DNA of 64,000 bases, taken from Eledone cirrhosa (taxonomy: Eukaryota; Mollusca; Cephalopoda; Octopoda; Eledonidae). How positions within the stretch are numbered: the first letter of the stretch is position 1; every line of letters starts with the position of its first letter. The position numbers and the translations under genes were made by a program. Location of the stretch: assembly GCA_964016885.1 (NCBI GenBank), contig OZ024743.1:165566610-165630609 (forward strand). The letters run 5' to 3'. Positions 56,040 to 64,000 of this stretch are shown here, in pieces. Below the pieces are notes generated by a model. That model had not been told where the DNA came from. It saw only the letters and a program-made list of their open reading frames with translations, and made no database searches.

Positions 56040-56960
56040 AGAGTGAAAATATATTATATGTCCGCGGTGAATGGTGGGGGTATGGCAAAGGTGTGGTAGT
56101 TGTGGTAGTGTGTATAGGGGTGGGATGAGGGGGGTGGGGGGAGAAGCAAGATAATCAGAGCCCGGGCAGCGATGGTGGATGGTAAGGTGTGTGTGTATGT
56201 GTAGATGTAAGTATGAGAGTCTGAAAGGAAGCGAGTGTATGTGAATGTAAGTTCCGAAAAGATATTGTGTGTGTGTGGAAGTGGTATATATATATCTGTG
56301 TGTGTATATGTTCCTGTATATGTGTTGGTATGTATGTGTGCGTTTAGATGGAGGGGGCCGGATGGGATGAGAACGTGTCGAATCCGGAGGCGGTGTGGGG
56401 TGAAGTGTGGATGTATGGCTAGATGTGCGTATCTGTGTATGTGTGGTTGAAAAGTAGTGAATGTGTGAGGGGGTTGTTGGATAGCGAGTACAGACGCATG
56501 CGTGGTATGTCTATGGGTGGTGCGGATTAGTATAAGGTGCGTAGTTTCGTGTGTGCGGAAATGGTGCAAATGTCTACGTAGACAGGCAGGTATGTGTGGG
56601 CAGAGGAGGCTGAGAGTAGCGTGTTTATGGGTATGTGTGAATGGAGGTATGTGTATGTCTGTAGAAAGCGTAGTGGACATGTGAGGAGATATTGTCCGTG
56701 TGTGGGGGAAGGCTCTGTCAATCGCTGTTTTAATGTCTACATACGCGTATGTGAGCGTATATGCTAGTGAGTGTGTGTTTCAGGGTGTAAGTGAATGTGT
56801 GTTTTTGTGGAGTACGGAGGGAAAGGACTAAACCAAGGGTTGGGTGGTGAGTTAGTGGGTTAGAGGGTGGTGGGTGGGGAGAAAAGAGAGGTGTGTGGAT
56901 GTGGAGGGTTGCGTGGGGAGATTAATCGGTTAGTGGTAGGTGGATGTGGGTACATATACA
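56040..56960. repeat. G/T-rich low-complexity tract
   Basis: Strongly strand-asymmetric GTGTG-, GGTGG- and TATGTG-rich DNA. A 208-codon minus-strand frame through it is His/Thr-rich low complexity without domains. TAGGGGTGGGATGAGGGGGG at about 56115-56134 is a good G-quadruplex candidate. Confidence 0.8.
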
Positions 56961-57062
56961 TATATATATATATAACAAAATAAAATGCTAGTTACATAAA
57001 TCGTTTAATCATTATAATTACGAGGATTCTTCCAGCTAGGTTTCTCAAATGGAACTGCCTGG

Positions 57063-57206
57063 GTGGGACTACATTGGTTCTTCGACTTACTGGCAGAGTA
57101 CACTTGTTTTTACTTCAGTGGAGAGAAGAAAGGCGAAATAAAGTGTCTTGCTCAAGAACACAACGCACTGGTGGGATTCGAACTGTCAACATTACAATCA
57201 CGAGAC
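57063..57206 (-). mobile_element. Probable third tRNA-type SINE, antisense
   Basis: Plus strand reads AAATAAAGTGTCTTGCTCAA, GAACACAACGCACTGG and TGGGATTCGAACTGTCAACA, then ATCACGAGAC. This is the complement of a tRNA-like box B (GGTTCGAATCCC type) plus the TTGAGCAAGACAC body found in several invertebrate SINEs. No flanking duplication found. Confidence 0.55.
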
Positions 57207-57565
57207 ACACACACATATGCACACATACACAGATGCAGTAACACACATATGCACACACACACATAAGCAGCAAACAGATACACACACACATATAGATAGA
57301 TATACACATAAACACTTATGCACAGACAGATACACACATATACACACATAAACACACCACACATACTCACTCACACACCTATATATATGTATGTGTGGTG
57401 TGTTTATGTGTGTGTGTATGTATGTATCTGTGTCTGTGCATAAGTGTTTATGTGTATATATATCTATATGTGTGTGTGTATCTGTTTGCTTATGTGTGTG
57501 TGTGTGTGCATATGTGTGTTACTGTATCTATGTATGTGTGCATATGTGTGTGCGTTTATGTACTT
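57200..57565. repeat. CACA / GTGT / ATAC mixed microsatellite
   Basis: The CA-rich left half (57206-57380) is roughly the complement of the GT-rich right half (57385-57560), forming a loose inverted repeat. Confidence 0.85.
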
Positions 57566-57689
57566 ATGCAATGGTAAAAACAATATACACCTGTGGATTG
57601 AATCATTGGTACTGTAGTAAATTATCCTTTCCTTATTTCCACATCTTCACATCCATACACACAGCCACATATTGTCTATCTTTCTATCT

Positions 57690-57766
57690 ACCTACCTATA
57701 TATCTACGTATCGATCTATCGACCTATCTATCTACCTGCCAACCTACCTGTCTATCTACCTCTCTC

Positions 57767-57827
<61 letters not shown>

Positions 57828-57852
57828 CTCTCTCTCTCACACACACACACAC
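57690..57852. repeat. CTAT / (TC)n / (CA)n microsatellites
   Basis: TATC tetranucleotides, then TC, then CA repeats. Confidence 0.9.
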
Positions 57853-57867
57853 AAATATATCTATTCT

Positions 57868-57925
57868 AGAGAGTGTGTCCGTTAGATGTATTATTGCATT
57901 TCAAGAATTACGAAGAATTTGCAAG
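57868..57925 (+). repeat. Direct repeat, left copy
   Basis: GTGTCCGTTAGATGTATTAT then TGCATTTCAAGAATTACGAAGAATTTG. It recurs with four differences at 59529-59576. Confidence 0.85.
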
Positions 57926-57946
57926 TTACTTCACCCGGGGAGGATT

Positions 57947-58693
57947 AATGATTTCTTTATTGGCCACAAGGGCTGACATCAAGAAAAACATCACAGACGG
58001 AACAGGACGGTACGATGTGGGTTTTGTGCATGTAAATATTTTTATTATTTATATAAGAAAAGAAGAAAAAAAACATAAAACATATATATATATAAACAAT
58101 AAAATGAAAATTGAAACAATGAAAAATTCCCCAATAGGGGAGGAAACCTCCGAGGGTTACTCGTGGCGAAAACCACACAAAAGACCACGGCCACCCTGAC
58201 TACCAGGGCAAGCGCCCTCTCTCAATTTTTCCATCTCTCAAACTACAGACGTATATTCAGAGCGGTCCCGTTCACTCGGACCATTCTCACTACATTCACC
58301 CACCTTTCAACAAACTTGCTAGAAAGCAGCACTTGCCTCTCCACCCTGATTTTCCTCTTTCAGTGAAACTTGAAAAAGTTAATTAGGGATTCGCCGAAGA
58401 GGAAAGTGTTTGTCTTTAATCCTTTTAACCTTGTCCACCACACAATCTCTTTCGCCATGGCCACCAGGCAGATGAAAACCGCCTGCCCTTCCTCCTCGAA
58501 GGAAGACGGCGAGACCATCTGCACAATGGACTCAGTCGACAACCGGATCAGTCCCACACGCGACAGCAACTGTTCGACATAGCTCCACAAGTCAGCAATG
58601 CTCGGACACTGAACGAGTGCGTGCACAACGGTTTCGTCGCTATGCGCGCATCTCGGACAGGCCCGGCTGACGGCACTTCCGTGCCTGTAGGAT
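57947..58693 (-). pseudogene. Tx1/L1-like LINE 3' end (C-terminus and 3' UTR)
   Basis: The plus strand starts ATGATTTCTTTATTGGCCAC (the 3' UTR end) and CCCCAATAGGGG marks the 3' UTR near 58130. The minus-strand frame 58626-58360 reads ALVQCPSIADLWSYVEQLLS, VAMAKEIVWWTRLKGLK and FGESLINFFKFH, close to the 35.7-kb element. Upstream coding stops at about 58693, where TA repeats begin. A 5'-truncated copy. Confidence 0.8.
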
Positions 58694-58734
58694 TAATAAT
58701 AGCTTCACTAACTTCGGAAGACGTTTTGTGTGTG

Positions 58735-58735
<1 letters not shown>

Positions 58736-58807
<72 letters not shown>

Positions 58808-58810
58808 CAG
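58736..58810. repeat. (TA)n(TG)n microsatellite
   Basis: About 45 bases of TA followed by about 25 of TG repeats. Confidence 0.95.
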
Positions 58811-58845
58811 TATGTATGTGTGTCTATATACATATATATATATTC

Positions 58846-59487
58846 GTACAGACCAGCCTTCGCGCTTGCGCACTTCGGACCAGCTTTCGTGCAAGCGCAG
58901 TACGGACCAGCCTTCGCGCATGCGCAGTACGGGCCAGCTTTTGCGCATGCGCAGTACCGACCAAGCTTCGCGCATGCCCACTACCGACCAGCCTTTGCGC
59001 ATGCGCACTTCTGACCTGCTTTCGCGCATGCGCAGTTCGGACCAGCCTTCGCGCATGCGCACTTCGGACCAGAGCTCGCGCATTTGCACGTCGGACTAGA
59101 CCTCGCGCATGCGCACTTCGGACCAGTCTTCGCGCACGCGCAGTACGGACCAGCCTACGCGCATGCGCTTTCGGACCAGACTTTGCACATGCTCATTTCG
59201 GGCTAGACTTCGCGCATGCGCACTTCGGACCAGACGTCGCGCATGCGAAGTACCGACCAGACTTCGCGCATGCGCAGTACGGACCAGACTTCGCGCATGC
59301 GCACTTCGGACAAGACTTCGCATCATGCGCATTTCGGACCAGAGTTCGCGCATGCGCACTTCGGACCAGACTTCGCGCATGCGCAGTGTAGATCAGACTT
59401 CGCGCATGCGCAGTTCGGACCAGACTTCGCGCATGTGCAGTACGTACCAGCCTTCGCGCATACGCACTTCGGACCAAACTTCGCCTA
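58846..59487. repeat. 27-bp GC-rich minisatellite, about 23 units
   Basis: The unit is CTTCGCGCATGCGCA followed by CTTCGGACCAGA or a close variant, repeated with substitutions. Because 27 is a multiple of three and the unit has few stops, long frames such as RTSLRACAL-type repeats are open on both strands; these are structural artefacts. Each intact unit contains the palindrome GCGCATGCGC, which matches the NRF1 binding consensus YGCGCAYGCGCR. Base composition contrasts with the AT-rich surroundings. Confidence 0.92.
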
Positions 59488-59528
59488 TGTATATTTCTAT
59501 GTATGAATAGATATATTTGTGTGTGTGT

Positions 59529-59576
59529 GTGTCCGTTAGATGTATTATTGTATTTCATGAATTACAAAGAATTTGT
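59529..59576 (+). repeat. Direct repeat, right copy
   Basis: Partner of 57868-57925. Immediately before it, GAATAGATATATTTGTGTGT is the complement of CACACAAATATATCTATTC at 57849-57867, so the flanks are inverted while the repeat itself is direct. Confidence 0.85.
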
Positions 59577-59711
59577 GTGTGGTGTGGTATGTGTGTGTGT
59601 ATATATATAAATATATATATATGCGTGTGTGTGTGTGTGTGTCTGCATGAGACATAATTTATATGCTATTACATTTATATATATCTAATCAATGGGCGTA
59701 CAACAGTGCTT

Positions 59712-59842
59712 AATCTAAACTATAATAAAGTAAGAAGCGCGGACTGCGTACGGTTTATAATTTTTTATCCCCTTAGTAAAATAAGTTGGATTACTTTGAA
59801 TAAATAATGAATGAATATTACATAATTTATCTACTAAATTTC
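59712..59842 (+). repeat. Inverted repeat, left arm (empty SINE site)
   Basis: Complement of 60813-60862 joined to 61072-61163. It keeps the uninterrupted sequence TTTGAATAAATAATGAATGA where the right arm carries a SINE. Confidence 0.85.
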
Positions 59843-59983
59843 CTGGCTGTTCATTAAATATATTTTATTACTTATTTAAAGATTCACTTCTTTAAAATTT
59901 TCAGATGTCAACACTTCCGGTTAGTAATCGTTTAAATAAATATTCATATATTTCTGTCACTAATTTTCTCCTAATGCAGTTTG

Positions 59984-60342
59984 TATATAATATCGTCTTT
60001 TTTTAATGTATCATGGATTACGTTACTGATTACATAAGACAGTGTAACACAGTCTTCGTTCAATTTATGTGTCATTGTCAATTGCGATTTTATTTGATCA
60101 TATCTACATGCATATATACTTGCGTATAATATCAATATACACACTACACATGCTAGCAGATATATAATATCGTATTTTTTTAATGTATCATGGATTACGT
60201 TACTGATTACAGAAGACAGTGTAACACAGTCTTCGTTCAATTTCTGTGTATATTGTTAATTACGGTTTTATTTTATGTATCATATCTACATGCATATATA
60301 CTTGCGTATAATATCAATATACACACTACACAAGCTAGCAGA
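59984..60342 (+). repeat. ~180-bp tandem duplication
   Basis: TATATAATATCGT then TTTTTTAATGTATCATGGAT starts at 59984 and 60161. Both copies run to ACACACTACACA-GCTAGCAGA. Lengths are about 177 and 182 bases with high similarity. No coding potential. Confidence 0.9.
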
Positions 60343-60364
60343 AAACCACCCGAAGGGTGGTTTT
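60341..60364. repeat. Perfect short hairpin followed by T-run
   Basis: AAAACCACCC-GAAG-GGTGGTTTT, directly after the second 180-bp repeat. It resembles a terminator-like stem but has no attached gene. Confidence 0.6.
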
Positions 60365-60812
60365 TCTGATAGTTATATTAAATGAGTTAAAAAAAAGAGT
60401 TAATAAATAAATAAAACATTATACTTGTTTTACCCTCCCATTTCCAATTAAATCGAACGCTATCATCACTGTATGTGTGTGTTTGTGTAAATGTATATGT
60501 GTGAATGTATGGTTGTTTGTGTTAAAGTATGTGTGAAAGTATGTGCATTTGTCTGAATTATGTCCGTGGGTGTGTATTTTTATAAGTTTGTGTTTGCGCC
60601 ATTATAGTTATATACTCATACTTATAGATGTATGTATGTGTACACTCATACGCCAGTGTGTAGAAAATCATATCTCTATCTCTCTCATCACACACTCTCT
60701 CTTTCTATATATATGGTAGTTGAAGTCGTGGTGGTGGCGACGATATACCGGAAGTGAAACTTTGAAAAGAAGTCAATTTTAGATTATTTACTTTTACGAA
60801 ATATTTGTTTAC
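60365..60812. other. GT-rich and AT-rich spacer
   Basis: TGTG-rich simple sequence (60470-60660), a CTCT tract near 60675 and a short GTGGTGG stretch. No gene. Confidence 0.5.
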
Positions 60813-61163
60813 GAAATTTAGTACATAAATTATGTAATATTCATTCATTATTTATCAATTATTTGAGTGGGCGGTGGATTGGCAGTATCGGTAGAGGGTC
60901 GGACGCCATGCTTTCCAGCATAGTTACGTCCCTTTACGATCTGAGTTCAAATCCCGCCGAGGTTGACTTTGCCTTTCATCCTTACGGGGTCGATAAAATA
61001 AAGTACCAGTAATGCACTGGGTAATTGCTGGCCTTGTGCCTAAAGTAGAAACAATTATTTATCAATTATTTATTCAAAGTAATCCAACTTATTTTACTAA
61101 CTGGATTAAAGGAAATAAACCGTACGCAGTCCCACAGCCCTTGCTCTATTATAGTTTAGATTT
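60813..61163 (-). repeat. Inverted repeat, right arm (occupied by SINE)
   Basis: Complement of 59712-59842, split by the SINE between 60862 and 61072. Flanking sequence TAATCCAACTTATTTTACTA and ACCGTACGCAGTCC matches the left arm. Confidence 0.85.
60871..61053 (+). mobile_element. tRNA-derived SINE with 18-bp target-site duplication
   Basis: Begins GGTGGATTGGCAGTATCGGT, carries GAGTTCAAATCCCGCC (box B) and ends GCCTAAAGTAGAAAC. ATTATTTATCAATTATTT occurs on both sides (60845-60862 and 61054-61071). The paralogous empty site at 59712-59842 confirms the exact insertion. Confidence 0.95.
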
Positions 61164-61510
61164 CTACGGTTCTCCATGCAATTGTGAAGTCCTACACTCA
61201 GTTTTTCGTTTGATACAGATCAGCATACTTGAGAGGTTGCCTCTCTGCTGATTTACGACCTCGACTCTGTGGGGGATGCGTAAATTTTGTTTTCACCAAT
61301 TGACACGTTGATAGCACTTTACTTCAGCAAACATGACGGCTGGGAGACCCTTTCAGCAACTCATATGTCTGCTGGGCACACGAGCAAAAAAACATGTGTT
61401 TTACTCCCGGTGACATATCAATAAATCGATTTTCATCTGAGAATACCGTTCTCATAAGAACAACAAATGCATGAAGGACTTCTCGATTGCATGGAGAACC
61501 GTAGAAATGT
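61155..61510. repeat. Inverted repeat of ~55 bp
   Basis: ATTTCTACGGTTCTCCATGC then AATTGTGAAGTCCTAC (61162 onward) is the near-complement of 61450-61510. DFYGSPCNCEVLH and HFYGSPCNREVLH can be read from the two copies, but no protein family is evident. Confidence 0.6.
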
Positions 61511-61719
61511 AACACTAGACCTAAAGAATAATCAATACAAACCCTTTAGAAAACCAAAAGATAAACTTTCCTACGTGAACTCAAGATCTTGCCCCTCTCT
61601 CATAGTGTTTAATATTAGCAGACGAATCTCCAGTCTAGCAAAGACAATTTTGACAAAGCATTCCCCATTATAAGGCAGCCCCAGGGGCAAGCGGGTTCAA
61701 GGGGGGAATTAAATATAAC

Positions 61720-62340
61720 TCTATGCCAGCAAAAAAGAAAAATAAAGAAACAGCCCAAAGAACAATCTGGGCCACGCATCCCTTCTCACTGAACGTCTCG
61801 ACAAAATCGGCAGAACATTCCTAGCCCTAGTAGATAAACACTTTCAACCTAGCAACCTTTACAGGAAGCTATTTAACAGGCACAACCTTAAAGTTAGTTT
61901 TAGCTCAATGCCCAACTTCCAATCAATTATTACCAACAAGCCACCACTACCCAATCTAGCCGGATGCTCATGTAGGATAAAAAATGCATGCTCTCCAGAG
62001 GAGGAATGTAAGACAGAGGACAGTCTACGAGGTAACAGTAAATCGTCACACCCAGACCACATTACTAATCCCAAGCGGTAGATCTGTCTTACTGAACGTC
62101 AGATTAAAGAACGCTACAACAACCATGCGGCCTCGATTCGTAAATAAGAGAAAAAGTACACCAACGAACTCACCAACCGTGTATGGAAACTGAAAGAGGG
62201 GTCTACAGATTACAACATCAGCTGGAGGATAGCAGAAAAATGTAAATTCTACACCAATGGTTCTAAGAAGTGCAGACTCTGCAACACCGAGAGATGGATC
62301 TAACTGGATCTAAACTCTTGCCTCAACCCGAGGAACGAGA
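61720..62340 (+). pseudogene. RT/GIY-YIG retroelement C-terminal fragment
   Basis: In changing frames: TERLDKIGRTFLALVDKHFQ, NLYRKLFNRHNLKVSFSSMP and NFQSIITNKPPLP. Next is a Cys-rich CSCRIKNACSPEEECKTE, then ICLTERQIKERYNNHAASIR. The last part corresponds to a GIY-YIG core of the form YIGLTE..IKERYNNH. It continues ELTNRVWKLKEGSTDYNISW and KKCRLCNTERWI. This order is typical of the invertebrate RT proteins whose N-terminal part appears at 17.2-17.7 kb. Stops and frameshifts make it a pseudogene. Confidence 0.6.
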
Positions 62341-63054
62341 TATGTAAGCCACGCCGCATAGAAAATAATATTTTCCGTTTTGGGTCACCAAATATCCAGA
62401 CACTCACCAGTCACCATAACATGATCCAAGAACATCAGGCAAGTATCATAACTCTGTCGGAAACAGTATAATGAATAATGAAATACTCCAGATTAAAAAG
62501 GCTGTTGGAATATTTTGCTTCTGCTGCACTGAACAACAGACATATGTGTGCGTACGTGGGTGGAGGGTGAGTATGTGTGTGGATGTGTGTGTGAGAGTGT
62601 GCATATATGGGTTTGGACACATACGCACTAACATACACACGTATATATGTTTGTAAGGAATAGTGCACGTATGTGTGCGGATATATGCATCTATATGCAC
62701 GTACGTATTTGTGTATGTAAATTCATACATGTAAATACATATGTGCGTGCTTGTGTACGAATGCCGGGAGTGTGTGTGTGTATAGGCATGTCTTTACTTG
62801 CCTGCTGGGGGAGGACATTCTTTCAGAGGGGACTTTACTGATGTATCACCGGCGGTTACTTTCGGAATGCTGAAGAATTAAGTAAATACAGCTTCAAGAA
62901 GGTCTGAGTACCTTAGAAGTTATACGCCATTTTTCCATGCATTTTATACAATTTAGTATATTTACCTCTATGATTATATATTGAGGGCTCTTTCTTTGAT
63001 GATTATAACCTTAGATTCAGGCAATATATATGTGTATATATGTATGTATGCATG

Positions 63055-63055
<1 letters not shown>
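62341..63055. other. GTGT-rich simple sequence and unassigned DNA
   Basis: Irregular TG, TATG and CATA repeats (62540-62790). No gene. Confidence 0.5.

Positions 63056-63056
<1 letters not shown>

Positions 63057-63146
<90 letters not shown>
63057..63146. repeat. (TA)n microsatellite, about 45 units
   Basis: About 90 bases of pure TA repeats. Confidence 0.97.
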
Positions 63147-63279
63147 GTTAACCTTGGTCTTCCTCTTCTAAGGACAGACACTGGTCTGTTGGAGACGCAA
63201 GACATGGCAGCGAGAACGAGGGACAGAGACTGCTGGAGAGAACTCGTCCATGGATCTCGGGAATTTTACCCGCCTTAGA
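63147..63279 (+). pseudogene. LINE C-terminal scrap
   Basis: An open stretch reads [20 protein letters not shown] and [14 protein letters not shown] before a stop at 63279. This resembles the extreme C-terminus of invertebrate non-LTR reverse transcriptases (GRPRLTW ... D ... A-x-D-R-x-x-W-R). Too short to classify. Confidence 0.4.
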
Positions 63280-63666
63280 TATATATATATATATCAAATT
63301 AACTCGAAAATAAAGTTTTGAGACACGAGTGTATTAGGATTCTTAGGAAAATGGGAAAACTCGGTGTATGGAAGCTGTTAGAACAGCAAAATACCGTCGA
63401 AGCGGTGTTGGGTAAAATATTACCTCGAAGGACAGAGATCAGCGGTTAGATATGAGTTGACTCGAGGGAAGGAAGAGAAGATAGGAAGGAGGAAAAAGAA
63501 TAGATGAAAGCGAACAGGTCACAAACATTAAAATAAGTTCTTCAGATATCAACGTACAGCAGTTTCGACGAATTAATAAGATTACTGCGGGGTATATGAG
63601 GCTCGTAACGGAGAAACAAATATCTTTGTTCATATATTGTTTGTGTTAGAACAGGTTAGAGAGAAT
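63280..63666. other. Unassigned intergenic DNA
   Basis: No feature recognised. Confidence 0.5.
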
Positions 63667-63777
63667 ATATATATATATAGATATATATATGTGTGTGTGT
63701 ATGTATGTATGTATGTATGTATGTATGTATGTATGTATGTATGTATGTATGTATGTATGTATGTATGTATGTGTGTA

Positions 63778-63822
<45 letters not shown>

Positions 63823-63850
63823 GTATGTATATATATATATATATAGCATG
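63667..63850. repeat. (TA)n(TATG)n(TA)n microsatellite
   Basis: About 85 bases of TGTA tetranucleotides flanked by TA repeats. Open frames of Met-Tyr-Val-Cys peptides here are artefacts. Confidence 0.97.
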
Positions 63851-64000
63851 CATACATACACACACAGAGACAACCTCTTGCACAGTTGTATAGATAATCA
63901 TGTGTCTGAGAGTGAGTGAATGTGCCTGTTTTCGAAATTAGCACAGCAATACATTAATTATTCAATTGTTTCTGCTCCCATTAAAAGACTATTACCATAT

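Noticed and set aside
56054..56680. 208-codon His/Thr-rich minus-strand gene
   Set aside because: Low-complexity GTGT-rich DNA without any conserved motif.
58846..59487. CRISPR-like array
   Set aside because: Units are contiguous with no spacers, and the genome is animal.
58621..59558. Long Arg/Ala/Cys- or Phe/Ala/His-repeat proteins on both strands
   Set aside because: They are translations of a 27-bp minisatellite, equally open in several frames, which is expected from unit length rather than coding.
60341..60364. Histone-type 3' stem-loop or bacterial terminator
   Set aside because: Stem sequence does not match the histone consensus, and no gene precedes it.
61012..61515. Small genes reading DFYGSPCNCEVLH / HFYGSPCNREVLH
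   Set aside because: The two are inverted copies of one short repeat, with no recognised domain and no continuation.

Overview
The window looks like non-coding, repeat-dominated DNA from a cephalopod mollusc, most likely an octopus. The evidence is a tRNA-derived SINE family with a cephalopod-type body seen at six clear positions, several other tRNA-type SINE fragments, very dense di- to tetranucleotide microsatellites, and the mix of retroelements. I found no convincing host protein gene, rRNA gene or functional tRNA gene. Every coding region I can defend belongs to a mobile element, and most are broken.

0-13 kb: a Penelope-like (PLE) fragment at the left edge and a SINE with target-site duplications come first. 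Next is a ~2.4 kb AT-rich palindrome (694-3090) with ~1.1 kb arms. A PLE duplicated head-to-head follows (3367-6878), then a second, unrelated PLE (7095-8745). The rest is microsatellite-rich DNA with Helentron-like ends and a hammerhead-ribozyme-like motif.

13-28 kb: Helentron coding and terminal fragments, SINEs, and trinucleotide tracts. Remnants of an R4-like LINE (16.2 kb) and of another GIY-YIG retroelement (17.2-17.7 kb). Short inverted-repeat elements carry hammerhead-like cores (19.7-20.0 and 27.3-27.7 kb). Three broken minus-strand copies of a Tx1/L1-like LINE lie at 20.7-24.5 kb.

28-55 kb: a LINE nest. It starts with a degraded RTE-like LINE (28.9-32.1 kb, minus). Then come six plus-strand copies of R4/Dong-like LINEs with a restriction-like endonuclease, most joined to (AAT)n tracts. 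A nearly full-length minus-strand Tx1/L1-like LINE with ORF1 and ORF2 (35.7-41.8 kb) and two smaller tail fragments of the same family are interleaved. Three R4-type copies (32.7, 45.9 and 48.4 kb) are almost identical and keep long open frames, so this family looks young. R4-clade Dong elements are known for TAA-microsatellite insertion, and the layout fits each copy having landed in the AAT tract left by another.

55-64 kb: a long GAA tract, RTE-like remnants, G-rich simple sequence, one more Tx1/L1-like tail, a 27-bp GC-rich minisatellite carrying an NRF1-like palindrome, and an inverted repeat whose right arm holds a SINE while the left arm keeps the empty site. A degraded GIY-YIG retroelement and long TA and TATG microsatellites complete the window.

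The genes do not form a host pathway. The functional logic is that of retroelements: reverse transcriptase with endonuclease for insertion, ribozyme-like motifs for RNA processing, and SINEs that depend on LINE machinery.
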